NCBI RefSeq assembly: GCF_001610875.1
Contig: NZ_CP011272.1
Coordinates: forward strand, 4,135,988 to 4,199,987
Length of the DNA: 64,000 nt
DNA from: Pirellula sp. SH-Sr6A
Lineage (GTDB): Bacteria; Planctomycetota; Planctomycetia; Pirellulales; Pirellulaceae
Reading direction: 5' to 3'
Below are positions 52,901 through 61,698 of this stretch, in pieces. A program made the translations under genes and the position numbers. Under the pieces are notes generated by a model that ran no database searches, was not told the origin of the DNA, and worked only from the letters and a program-made list of their open reading frames with translations. Positions within the stretch are counted from its first letter, which is position 1; every line of letters begins with the position of its first letter.

Positions 52901-54238
52901 CGCCGGTGCACCAAACGGATCGTCTCCAGCCTGGAACGCGATAAACTTCACAATCTTCGGCCTGGCGCTCGGCGCCTTCACGGGCTTCTCTTTCGGAAGC
53001 TCGGCCCCCTTCGATGCGTCGCTCGAAGCTGCGGGGCGTCTCGCAGGATTATCCGTCGACTCCATCGCCATCGCGGCGTCCAAAACGTTTTTAGCACTGA
53101 GGCTGTTCGGCGAACGCTTCAATGCCTCGGTCGCAATCGCAATCGCCGACTCGCGATCCCCGCTCCCCAACGCATATCGGGCGTCTTTCACCAATTCTTC
53201 CGAACTGGACATCAAAACACTTCCCAAGGACTTCAACGCGTCCGAGCCCGCCGTCGGCAAAAGCAATCCACCGTCCAGTCGAGCCTTCTCAACCACCTTC
53301 GGAAGAAAAGCTAAGTCGGGATTGAGCCCCTCGGTTTGAACCGACCAGTCCAACCCTACTTCTTTGCCTGCGATGACGCCTCGCAAAGACACTCGACCCT
53401 CGGCTGTCGGTCCCTTTAGCGTTCCAACCAAAATCGAATCCCTGTCAGTTCGCAACGGAGGGACCATCTCGGGATACGCTACCTCGATCGAATCGGGCCA
53501 AGTCGCATCGCTGGGCCAAAACACGGGAGCCGTGCACTCTTTCGCCAATTGCACCGCCATCTGCTGATTGGAAGCGCCCGCAATATTGCGATGGACGTGA
53601 ACCATACCACCCGTGTGATTCGCAATCGTCGCCAAAAACTCCACATCGGCGTCCGGCCCAATCGCCATCGCGTTCACCGTTGTTCGGGTCTCTCGCAACG
53701 TCCGAATCAACGACTCAAATCCCTTCGGCTCCAACAAATTACAACGATGGAACCCGTCCCCTATGTACAAAATACTCGCGTCGTTCCCCTCGCCTAACAC
53801 CTCGCGCGCCTTCGACAACGCTGCCACCAAATCGGTCGTCCCCAATGGAACAGTCTGCTTCAGCTTTTCAATTCCCGAAGCGATCTCCGCACTCCCGGGA
53901 GCACCCACCCCCAACACGGACGGTTCGATGTCACAACCTAACAACGCGACCACCGATGCGTCCGACAAACCTGCCAAAATTCGCTCGGCAAGCTCCAGCG
54001 AATCGCTGCGGTAGGTCCCGCTCTGCGACGCCGATGTGTCGACTACCACCGCAACACGCTTCGCTTTGCCCGGTACCGCTTCCAACTGAGAAGTCGTCAA
54101 ACTCAACGCAAAATGAGTCTGCCCACGATCCTCAAAAGTCAGCATGCGTGAACTCTGATCCGCTGCCAACGCCGAACAGCTCCAAAGAAGCCCGACGCCG
54201 AGCAAAAGAGCTCGATTCATACCCAGAAACAGTCGCAT
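49916..54238 (-). CDS. Giant VWA-domain protein with Gly/Met-rich tracts
   Basis: 1440 aa from the ATG MRLFLGMNRALLLGVG at 54238, with a signal peptide; an upstream frame to 54439 is not needed. VWA domain at about 50-230: VAVVVDTSASQSGTYRSDSL (MIDAS DxSxS), ASILYIGDG. A Pro/Ala spacer follows, then a coiled coil (about 530-660), a secretin/STN-like segment (VNVDFNGLPLSAVLSRFADD, about 770-830), an MGG-rich tract (about 890-950) and a later beta domain (TGDADLDISVEEPAGTVC). The end is a GGGLGGGG tail. A periplasmic or surface scaffold is likely; exact role unknown. Confidence 0.85.
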   Translation of the reverse strand: MRLFLGMNRALLLGVGLLWSCSALAADQSSRMLTFEDRGQTHFALSLTTSQLEAVPGKAKRVAVVVDTSASQSGTYRSDSLELAERILAGLSDASVVALLGCDIEPSVLGVGAPGSAEIASGIEKLKQTVPLGTTDLVAALSKAREVLGEGNDASILYIGDGFHRCNLLEPKGFESLIRTLRETRTTVNAMAIGPDADVEFLATIANHTGGMVHVHRNIAGASNQQMAVQLAKECTAPVFWPSDATWPDSIEVAYPEMVPPLRTDRDSILVGTLKGPTAEGRVSLRGVIAGKEVGLDWSVQTEGLNPDLAFLPKVVEKARLDGGLLLPTAGSDALKSLGSVLMSSSEELVKDARYALGSGDRESAIAIATEALKRSPNSLSAKNVLDAAMAMESTDNPARRPAASSDASKGAELPKEKPVKAPSARPKIVKFIAFQAGDDPFGAPATQPAQDPFEDDKSAAPPSNVVPPSTPVVPAEPAPAPAPALSSDAGSMLGAPGVAYDELADAGELLREDESLRRVAAQQLEAQVKAEIASARRASMPGAPSTDYSAMKLSLKALLDQVRRAPELDAGSRVRLEKSVAEAIQRAARAEAAKREEIAREEAVRSAQSATQRLLAESERREETIKQLVDRYDSLMRQQMYSAANTEVAPQITSLDRESVIDVVTNLESNMAANARLIEDVINQRNKAFVDSLYLNEVGLVPFVDEPPIRYPPHDVWQALSRRRLERYGSIDLSGGKESERKIYRSLDEKVNVDFNGLPLSAVLSRFADDQGIPIVPDEKALEEETISLDEPITLQLASDVSFRSALKLILEPLNLTYVIEDEVMRITTKQSSANVVRVYPVGDLVIPVLPGMAGGGMMGGMGGMGGMGGGMGGMGGMGGMGGMGGMGGMGGMGGGMGGMGGMGMGGMGGGMFDVNDTTQKSPSAAKSPAQLVDEISSDDENVKLAAETELSKWVLSKMTAGKKEIEAGNTQEATRHFQEVIDTVNEAMRRSLPAAWMYDALSTAMQANEYSPQSIRRVLLSALDYGAGEEDAIKIARYLSGAGMKKEALKVLRDVHVSSPMNKDALSLALAIATDTEDLDGMRWASAGVLRQSWTDDALPLIEKALLTARACYIRMTDNKETMNAYTFEQELKDARTRDLIVRVVWTGDADLDISVEEPAGTVCDQQNSHTASGGVHLGDGSSLGKSAKDGYSESYVCGQGYAGAYKIIIKKIWGEVAGGKVTVNILSDYGTPEVKVIQQVVEMGPTAPMAVVIAHVKNGHRSQPIEEAYLAKVRTAKNAMGAAILAQQAGNAANNGAPNNGAAGANNNADAGSLSDLELFWARYWAAQNNNGGLNNGRLPFFGRGAVGYQPQITVIPSGAFMTPLAVISGDRRYVRIGFLQPPSFNDIISVDTFNISTGTTGNGAGGGLGGGGLGGGGLGGGGGLGGGGGFGGGGLF
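51505..51690. repeat. Low-complexity ATGGG(A/C)GGC-type coding repeat
   Basis: A tract of 3-9-base units encoding a run of MGGMGG and GGG on the minus strand, within the VWA gene. Such simple repeats can change length by slippage. It is coding; not a CRISPR array (no spacers). Confidence 0.75.
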
Positions 54239-54856
54239 AACGATTCGCTCCAAACCGGCTCGAATGGATGAGAAGAAATTGGTCCAACTACCGTCTAATC
54301 GTATTTCTCGCCAAGGCCGGATGCCATTAAAAACATCGCAATTCCCTAACAAAACAGCCCCAACCCTAAGCCGATCTTCCGCGATCGACCTCCGGTTGAC
54401 GCATTCTTTAGACGCTTGAACACCCCCTCCGATCCCCATGTCGCTGCCAAGCCGCGTCGTGACAGGGCCAAGCCCCGGCGAGGCGGGATGGTCAAGCCAA
54501 AAGGAACTGCGGAATAAGGGTGCTCTAGGAAGCTACTGCGTATTCCGTTCCAAAAATGGAAAATCTGGGGAGAAAGTTCGGCTGCCCACCAAAAACCACT
54601 TGGAAAACCGAAGAGGGGATTTGCAAGCCCCGCGGAGGAAAGATTGAAGGCTCGTTTTGCTGCTGTTGATTGTGCGGGGTGTTGCAATATCGTACGCGGG
54701 AATGGCCGGCGATTTCGGAAAAGTCGGCAACTTCTGCCTATTCGTTTCAGCTTCCCACTCCCGATTCCCGATAGGACGAGAGGAAGGGCTCTCTCCTTAT
54801 CAAGACTCTTTGTTGAGGTACCCCCTTCGCAACAGAAAAAATCACGGAGTTGATCG
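54239..54856. other. Divergent intergenic region
   Basis: 618 bases between the VWA gene and the DUF11-type gene. It should contain both promoters. A long open frame on the minus strand (to 55491) crosses it but is the antisense of the next gene. No RNA gene or repeat seen; GGAG lies 8 bases before the ATG at 54857. Confidence 0.45.
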
Positions 54857-57490
54857 ATGTCGCTTTTAGGAAACACCCCCGTTCGCTCGCGCACCCTGCC
54901 AGGATGCTTGATCGTGGCCTTGCTCCTGGTGGCATCTTCTCCCTCGGCCTCCCCCGCACAATCGGACGACGCCCCCGACGCGAGGGCAAACGAACTGGAC
55001 TCGCCGAAGCCCTCATTCTCCAACCCATTCGGCAAACTCTTTGCCCGCAAACCTGCTGATGATTCGGAACCGGCGCCGAAACCCGCCCGACCGGCCACTG
55101 GACTCAAACCCGGTTCGACCCTCTTTCGCCCCGCACGCACCAAACCCTCATTGCCAGAGGAAGGTGCCGCGGCCCAACCCGAAACCCGTGGCGGCTTGCT
55201 CGTACCCCTCAAATCATTCACCAACCGCGTATTTCGCCAAAATGTCGACGAGCCGAATCCAACGGACGATACCCCGGCGCTCACTCCACCTACGCCATCC
55301 GCTGCTTCCGAGGAACCCAATCGCCCTTTCCGCGAGCCCTTCAAAAATCTCCCTCGGCCCCGCTTAGCTCCCAACCGTGAGGAAAGCGAGATCGAACTGG
55401 AGGAAATCGTGATCCCTCCTCCAACTCCTGCTCGTTCACCCAAATCCAACTCGCCACTCGAGGTCGCACCTCCCGTCGTAAGTCGGAGCACGCCCGGTAC
55501 CTTCTCAACGCCCGGTACCTTCGCAACACCGGATGCAGACGACTCCCCGCTATCCTACCGAGGTGCTGGCAACCCCAATAAGTCCGATGTCTCCACGCGT
55601 TCCGAACCGGTTTCCAGCAGTACGCCAGCTTCACGTCTACCAGTGAACAACTCGTCGCGCCGGAGCTCGGACTCCATGCCGCTCGCTCCTACTCCTGGCC
55701 CTTCCGTTCGCAACGATAGGGAAAAGGATGAAGTGCCCAGCCTCATCGATCTGTCGAGCGATTCCCATTCGAAACGTTCTCCAGCTACCACCAACCAAAA
55801 TCCATCCAACACTACCACACCGCTCCAACGACCTATCGAAACAGCGAGGGCGGACGAACTAGAGGTGCCTCGTGTCTTCACCACACGCTCGAGTAACACC
55901 AAAGTTCCTACCCAACCGATCAGTTCGCGTGCAGCAAAGGGCGAGGCAACTCTCCCTACAGCGACTCACTCAACAAGCACGACGACTTCCATTCCATCAA
56001 ATACGACTACAGAGACTACCCATCCAGTTGAAGCGTCCCCGCCCCAACAACGATCGCCCCAAAAAGGATCAAACCTCGACACCAGGAATACAAAACCTTC
56101 TCTCGGCATGATGCAACTGCCCGGGGTTCGCGTATCCGTACAAGGCCCTGATGCATTGTTGGTGGGACAAGATGCGGCCTTCGAGATCTTGGCAAAGAAC
56201 GAAGGAAACGTCGACTTGAATGGGCTCCTGCTCCGCATTTCCGTCCCTGCCTCAGTAGAAGTCGGACAACTGTCTGCTTCACATGGCCAATCGGAACCAG
56301 AGAATGCACCCGAGGAAAATGCGATTGGTTGGGAGATCCCAAAGCTCCAAGCGGGTGGGCAAGTTTCCCTGCGAATGATCCTGCGCACGGTCAAACCCGA
56401 GCATTTCGCCATGGGAATCGAATGGACCGCCGTCCCGCAGTCCCAAGAATACGCGATCCGCGTACAACAACCACAACTTGAAGTTGCTCTCGAAGGACCT
56501 TCCGAAGCCGAATTTGGAGCTCCTCAAAATTACCGATTGCGAATCCGCAATCCAGGCAACGCCGTGGCAAAGAATGTAGAAGTGGTTCTCCAGGCTGGTA
56601 ACTACGGCAGCAATCAATCCAAGGTAGGTGATGTTCTACCCGGTGACGAGAAGGTGATCGACGTCGAACTGCTGTTCGAACAAAACGGTACGATTCCTGT
56701 CGCGGCGACGGCGCGAAGTGAAGTTGCCAATCTGGAGGCCAATGGGGAAATCCAGGTGAAGGTCAAACAGGCTGTTCTCGAAGCTTCGTGGACTGGCCCC
56801 AATGAATTTTTCCAAGGAACTGCCGCAGAATACCGAGTCACGGTCGTGAATCGAGGTGACGTCGCTGCCTCAAACACCGAATGCACCTTGCGAATTCCCG
56901 ACGGCGCGAGCCCATCCAACTTGCCATCCGGGGCAATTCGCAAAGGGAATACGATCCATTGGGACATCAAACGATTACAACCGCAAGAATCGGTCTCATT
57001 TCCATTCGGACTTGCGATGAGCGAAACAGGAGGGAATGTTTTGGAGTTCGCAGCTGCTTGCAAAAACGGACGGCCACTCACTTCATCGCATACGACACTG
57101 ATCGATTCGATTGTCGATTTGAAACTCACCGTCAAAGATCCGATCGCGCCCGCACCGGTGGGGCAGCCTGTTGTTTATGAAATCGAGATCCATAACCGTG
57201 GAAGCAAAGCAGCCACCGGTGTCCAAGTCCTTGCACAGTTTTCGGAAGGGATCGAACCCGTACGATTTGAAGGTGCCGAAGGGCGAATTCAGCCGGGGCA
57301 AGTCCTCTTTGAACCGATCGGTAGCGTCGACGCAGGGACCAAGCTCACGCTCCGTGTTTTTGCAGAAGCTTCGCAGCAAGGGGTGCATCGATTCCGCGCA
57401 GAAGTAAAATGCGACGCTGGAGATGCGAATCTCCTCCAAGAAGAATCGACCCGATTTCTTGCAAGCGGACCGATCGAAACTGAAGACTGA
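54857..57490 (+). CDS. Secreted DUF11/CARDB-type repeat protein
   Basis: 877 aa. Signal peptide (about 1-35, LIVALLLVASSPSASPAQS). A long Pro/Ser/Thr-rich disordered region (about 40-410). From about 415 there are four to five Ig-like DUF11/CARDB repeats: VRVSVQGPDALLVGQDAAFE, LEVALEGPSEAEFGAPQNYR, LEASWTGPNEFFQGTAAEY, LKLTVKDPIAPAPVGQPVVY. Such proteins form surface or periplasmic fibres. Clear ribosome site (GGAG). The downstream ABC permease may share its operon. Confidence 0.85.
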   Translation: MSLLGNTPVRSRTLPGCLIVALLLVASSPSASPAQSDDAPDARANELDSPKPSFSNPFGKLFARKPADDSEPAPKPARPATGLKPGSTLFRPARTKPSLPEEGAAAQPETRGGLLVPLKSFTNRVFRQNVDEPNPTDDTPALTPPTPSAASEEPNRPFREPFKNLPRPRLAPNREESEIELEEIVIPPPTPARSPKSNSPLEVAPPVVSRSTPGTFSTPGTFATPDADDSPLSYRGAGNPNKSDVSTRSEPVSSSTPASRLPVNNSSRRSSDSMPLAPTPGPSVRNDREKDEVPSLIDLSSDSHSKRSPATTNQNPSNTTTPLQRPIETARADELEVPRVFTTRSSNTKVPTQPISSRAAKGEATLPTATHSTSTTTSIPSNTTTETTHPVEASPPQQRSPQKGSNLDTRNTKPSLGMMQLPGVRVSVQGPDALLVGQDAAFEILAKNEGNVDLNGLLLRISVPASVEVGQLSASHGQSEPENAPEENAIGWEIPKLQAGGQVSLRMILRTVKPEHFAMGIEWTAVPQSQEYAIRVQQPQLEVALEGPSEAEFGAPQNYRLRIRNPGNAVAKNVEVVLQAGNYGSNQSKVGDVLPGDEKVIDVELLFEQNGTIPVAATARSEVANLEANGEIQVKVKQAVLEASWTGPNEFFQGTAAEYRVTVVNRGDVAASNTECTLRIPDGASPSNLPSGAIRKGNTIHWDIKRLQPQESVSFPFGLAMSETGGNVLEFAAACKNGRPLTSSHTTLIDSIVDLKLTVKDPIAPAPVGQPVVYEIEIHNRGSKAATGVQVLAQFSEGIEPVRFEGAEGRIQPGQVLFEPIGSVDAGTKLTLRVFAEASQQGVHRFRAEVKCDAGDANLLQEESTRFLASGPIETED

Positions 57491-57491
57491 T

Positions 57492-57511
57492 GACGCTCCG
57501 GGCGGAGCGTC
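57492..57511 (+). other. Short perfect hairpin between genes
   Basis: GACGCTCC-GGGC-GGAGCGTC, 8-bp stem directly after the stop codon at 57490. No T run follows, so it may slow or process transcripts into the permease rather than end them. Confidence 0.4.
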
Positions 57512-57532
57512 CTGGCAATTGCAGAAAACCCT

Positions 57533-59017
57533 ATGCTTTGGGACACACCCGCATTCGATGCTTCGCTTCACTCGTTGTACGTGAGTCTAGGAACCGCGAC
57601 GCTCTGTCTGGCTCTGAGTGTCGTGTTGGCCTTTGCTACGGTGATTGTCGGTATACCTGGAGGACGATTGCTCCGCCCAGCCATTCTGTCGTTGGTGTTG
57701 GTTCCCCTCTACGTTCAAGCGACTGCGTGGAGCGCTGGATTCGGTGATCAAAGTGTGCTGCGATGGAATCAAGTCACCGCGGCGCTTCATCCTGGCTATG
57801 CCATCCTGGCTTGCATTTGGATTCAAGCTGCTTCGTGGCTGCCGCTTGGTTTCTTGCTCGTCTCCATCGCGTTCGAACGGTCCCTCAACGATTCCTTTCG
57901 ACTTGCGCTGCTCGAACGAGGATTGGTTTCGGCATTCTGGAGAGTAGCCTTGCGGGACTCCTTTCCTTGGATCGCTCTCGCATGGCTCTTGATCGCCGTG
58001 CTAACGACTAACGATATGGTAGTGACCAATTTGTTTCGTGTTCCCACGTGGACGGAAACGCTTTACCAGCAAGTTCAATTTCAAAAAACGCGATCGGCAC
58101 CCATGGTGGGTATGTTCCTCTATGCTGCTGCGATCGCCATCATGACAGGAGTAACACTTCTTTCCTTGGCGACGCGCATTGGGGGAGAATTCGATAACCA
58201 TTCCTTGGTTTCGCACCTATCCCCTCGCTCGATGAAGTGGGGAGCTGGCATTCTCGCATGGTGCATCGCGTTTTGCTTTGTCGGTTTGCCTGTCCTCGCG
58301 CTGGTGATCAAGGCTGGGTGGCAGGTCATTCAAATCGACGGCACCATCCAACGGACTTGGAGTCTCCGCTCCGTCTTGGATTCTCTTATTGCAACCCGAG
58401 AGTTCATTCCCGAGTTGCAGTGGAGTCTGGCCATCAGTTTCTATACGACCTTGCTGGCGATCGGAATCTCGCTCATTGCAATCGCAATTGCATTCGCCGG
58501 GTCTCGCACTTCGATTCTCTACCGAAGCGCCTGGATTGCTGCGGCATTCGCCTTTTGCTTTGCACTCCCCGGCCCGCTGGTGAATTGGTCGATTCAACAA
58601 TGCCTCGTGGATCAAACCGGTTGGCTCGGTTGGATGGGAAACGACACGCTCGCCGCTCCCGTCCTGGCTCTTCAAACCCGTTGCGCTCCGGTTCTTTTCG
58701 GATCGATTTGGGTTGCTGCCTGGAGATGGGAACAACGATTCGGTGATCTACGAGCTCTCGACGGGACGGCGCGCAAAGCCCATTGGAGAGCGCTCGCACG
58801 GCCATTTTGCGTAGGAGTTCTCGCTGCATTCTTTGTCGGATTCGCCAATCTCGAATCCTACTTGCTCGTGCTTCCACCTAGCGTCACACCGGTTTCGATG
58901 CGGATGTTCGAATTGCTCCATTACGGTGTCCAGAACCAAGATGCCGGGCTGGCGCTCGGCCTCGTAGCAATCAGCGTCCTCACCACCTATGGTTTGAGCT
59001 GGCGACGTTGGGGCTGA
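57533..59017 (+). CDS. ABC transporter permease (iron-type, FbpB-like)
   Basis: 494 aa with about 12 transmembrane segments in two halves, as in fused iron-type permeases. The inner-membrane-component signature area is visible in the first half (SFRLALLERGLVSAFWRVAL) and a second region (GDLRALDGTARKAHWRALAR) in the second half. No ATPase or binding protein is adjacent. It would move ferric iron or an anion with partners encoded elsewhere. It overlaps the convergent gene by 31 bases. Confidence 0.8.
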   Translation: MLWDTPAFDASLHSLYVSLGTATLCLALSVVLAFATVIVGIPGGRLLRPAILSLVLVPLYVQATAWSAGFGDQSVLRWNQVTAALHPGYAILACIWIQAASWLPLGFLLVSIAFERSLNDSFRLALLERGLVSAFWRVALRDSFPWIALAWLLIAVLTTNDMVVTNLFRVPTWTETLYQQVQFQKTRSAPMVGMFLYAAAIAIMTGVTLLSLATRIGGEFDNHSLVSHLSPRSMKWGAGILAWCIAFCFVGLPVLALVIKAGWQVIQIDGTIQRTWSLRSVLDSLIATREFIPELQWSLAISFYTTLLAIGISLIAIAIAFAGSRTSILYRSAWIAAAFAFCFALPGPLVNWSIQQCLVDQTGWLGWMGNDTLAAPVLALQTRCAPVLFGSIWVAAWRWEQRFGDLRALDGTARKAHWRALARPFCVGVLAAFFVGFANLESYLLVLPPSVTPVSMRMFELLHYGVQNQDAGLALGLVAISVLTTYGLSWRRWG

Positions 59018-61659
59018 TTCTTGCTATAGCGACGAACGTAAAACCACATGGCACCAATCGCGAGGAGTGGGATGATCCAACTCAGCGTGCGAGACCAAAG
59101 AGTGGCCGACGAGTCAGGTACCGAGGCCGTGGGAACGAAACCGACCGCTGTCGGTTGGAAGTCATGAATCACAAGGAGGGGGACGACCTGCCTATGCTGC
59201 TGTCCCATACTCCCCGTCATCTCCTCGGTTTTATAACTCCAGAATCGATAGAGCCAAGCGTTGGTCGCAAAACGAAGCCGCGGAAAGCTCATCGAGGTAT
59301 CCAGAAGCTCGTCTCCGATCGTTCCGCCCCGATCCGGCGATGGAGCTTGACTCAACCACTCTGGAAGGTCCCTCACCAATCCCGTCGCTGGGTATTCGTG
59401 GTGATAAAGTATCGGGTCCCGATCCGTAGGGATTTCAAAAGTGGTATTCCCGATATCCACCATGCAATCCAGTTGGTAGTAGTGGTCTCGTCCCAAAAGT
59501 TTTCGCTGCGACGAGTCCTCGACCTCGATCTTGGAAATGCGAACGATCCGACCACTTGATTTCACGGGTTGCATGCAAGTCGCGTCGCCCAATTCCCTTT
59601 GATTGCGCAACGATCGCTTCAGCAAAGTTGCCAAGTCCTCCCGTTCCAGTTTTTTGAAATCCCACTCCGAGTCTTGCTTGGATGCTCCCTCGGTTTCTAG
59701 CCGCAACAATGAATACAAAGCAGGTAGCTCGGAGCCTGCAAGGGCACGAGGAGGACGCTGCAATTGGGAAACGAGTTCCTTGCGATCGAGCGACCAACCC
59801 ATTTGCAAAAGCCGCTGCGTGGCTCGAGAGAGGGGCGGTATCCAATTCGTACCGTCGTACTCATGATTCGATAACCGATCGGGGGGTATCTGCCAACGAA
59901 GATGGTCGGCGACGAACCAAGTTACCGCCATCGAATCACTACCCGTGCGTTTGCCAAGAAATCCACGCAGAACGACCGGTTGACGTACTGCCGCCACACT
60001 ACCCTGGATGCCTGCAGTCCATTCTTTGGGGATCTGGTTGCAATATACGATCATCTCTTGGGACTTCGGTGCATCAGACGGTTCGTTTTGGGTCCGCTGT
60101 TCGAGTTGGCCCGTAACCTGCACTCTCAATCGGTATGCCGAATCCATACCAGATCGAAGCAATGCAGCCATTCCACTCGAAGACGCTGCTTCTGATAGGG
60201 GAGCAGTGCTTAAAGAAATTCGCTCGACATTGACTACAATGCCGATTCTTTCTGCGAGCTCGATTTCATTCGTGATTCTCCATGGGGAGTGGAGGGTCAG
60301 AAGTGTGTCTGCAAGATCATGCAGACGCTGCGATTCCACCAATAACGACGCGACGACGTTGGAAAGCGATTGCTCGTTCGCTTCCCAATCTTCTTCGGTC
60401 GCATTCTGAAGAACAGGTGCGACTGCACCCAAAATCGCCTGGTACGGAGCTTCTACGTCCTGGGGCGGATTCCACACTCCGACGCTAAGCAGATTGCGAA
60501 GCCATACGGCATAGGGCCCTGGTGGTGCAGCGGTTTGTTCGAAATCACTTCGGGTTTCTGCAGCGAGGATGGCAGGTGCAATTTCGCTGCCTCGTTGAGA
60601 CTGATATGCGAATCGTTTGCAATAAAGTCCGACGACGTCGATGCTCTCCCCAGTTTGAATAGTTTTCAGCGGACTCTTTCCGTCTTTAGGAAGGAGAATG
60701 GCGATCGGTTGACTGCTCGCATCATTTGGTTTTACCCAGAGCACCTCATATTCCAATGGTTCCCAGCCTGGTCGATCGATCTTTCCGATCCGTTCGTCCT
60801 TTTTCCCAATGACACCTCGAAACCGAATCGGCACCCCTCGAATTGATTCGCTGAACGGGGACATCAGTTGAGAGCTTTGAACGACAGGGATATCGTTCCA
60901 AAGCCATGCTTCTTTTTGTAGTAAGGCTGCCAGACGTTTAGCCCGCGCCCCGGTGCGGAGCAATGCGATCTGCTCCGACGGTCGCCAAATACTGTTATCT
61001 TGAAACTCCTGCAAGACACGAAGCTCCAGGGCGAGTTGCAACGGTCGGGATACTTGATTCCATCCATCGGCCGTTTCGAGTAACGCCTCGATTTCGTGGT
61101 AGGCGGACCGGTGTAATTCGGTTTCCCCCGCATCGGAACTCGAAGTCGATCGAATCCATTGTCGCACTTTCGAGAGGCTGCTTTCTCTCCAAACCTCGAT
61201 GGATGGCGACAGTTCCTGCACGGAATCGGCATCGGCCCATCGCTTCGTCGCCATCGATGTGACGCCTTCATCGGAAAGAGTCTTCAAGAGTGCGGTCCAC
61301 ATTTCGACTCGGGACTGCAGGGCTGCGGCTCGGCTCCGCAAACGCAGTGACTCGAATTCCGAAACAAGTGAGTCATTCACCAAATCGCCGGTTGGCAATA
61401 CAGGAGTCGAATCCGACGCCGTAGCAGTGGGGAGGGACTCTTCGATAGTTGGAGAGGAGGCCGGAAAGAGTCCGACCGCACGCCCTACTTTCTCAATCTG
61501 CTTCACGTCGGACACACGCTGGATCAAAATAATCACCAGGGCAAGCAGCATGGCGAGCGAGACCAATCGCCTCGTTCCCGTCGATTTCTCGTAGGCTATT
61601 GATCTGGATTTTGCTTGGCCATCCAGGCTGTACCATCGCTCTCTCGGTTTACGGGGCAT
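58987..61659 (-). CDS. Large membrane protein, unknown
   Basis: 890 aa from the ATG MPRKPRERWYSLDGQ at 61659 (a TTG 12 bases upstream is less likely). One transmembrane segment near the N-terminus (about 32-50, LVSLAMLLALVIILIQ) and one at the C-terminus (TLSWIIPLLAIGAMWFYVRR). The intervening 800 residues are periplasmic, with OB-like pieces (RGVIGKKDERIGKIDRPGWE). No family recognised; perhaps an envelope protein specific to planctomycetes. Confidence 0.7.
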   Translation of the reverse strand: MPRKPRERWYSLDGQAKSRSIAYEKSTGTRRLVSLAMLLALVIILIQRVSDVKQIEKVGRAVGLFPASSPTIEESLPTATASDSTPVLPTGDLVNDSLVSEFESLRLRSRAAALQSRVEMWTALLKTLSDEGVTSMATKRWADADSVQELSPSIEVWRESSLSKVRQWIRSTSSSDAGETELHRSAYHEIEALLETADGWNQVSRPLQLALELRVLQEFQDNSIWRPSEQIALLRTGARAKRLAALLQKEAWLWNDIPVVQSSQLMSPFSESIRGVPIRFRGVIGKKDERIGKIDRPGWEPLEYEVLWVKPNDASSQPIAILLPKDGKSPLKTIQTGESIDVVGLYCKRFAYQSQRGSEIAPAILAAETRSDFEQTAAPPGPYAVWLRNLLSVGVWNPPQDVEAPYQAILGAVAPVLQNATEEDWEANEQSLSNVVASLLVESQRLHDLADTLLTLHSPWRITNEIELAERIGIVVNVERISLSTAPLSEAASSSGMAALLRSGMDSAYRLRVQVTGQLEQRTQNEPSDAPKSQEMIVYCNQIPKEWTAGIQGSVAAVRQPVVLRGFLGKRTGSDSMAVTWFVADHLRWQIPPDRLSNHEYDGTNWIPPLSRATQRLLQMGWSLDRKELVSQLQRPPRALAGSELPALYSLLRLETEGASKQDSEWDFKKLEREDLATLLKRSLRNQRELGDATCMQPVKSSGRIVRISKIEVEDSSQRKLLGRDHYYQLDCMVDIGNTTFEIPTDRDPILYHHEYPATGLVRDLPEWLSQAPSPDRGGTIGDELLDTSMSFPRLRFATNAWLYRFWSYKTEEMTGSMGQQHRQVVPLLVIHDFQPTAVGFVPTASVPDSSATLWSRTLSWIIPLLAIGAMWFYVRRYSKNQPQRRQLKP

Positions 61660-61698
61660 AAGACCATCCAATGAGCGAAAGCTCTGAGAAACCTCGAA

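Noticed and set aside
54346-55491. 381-aa open frame on the minus strand
   Set aside because: Antisense to the disordered Pro/Ser-rich part of the DUF11-type gene; low-complexity shadow.
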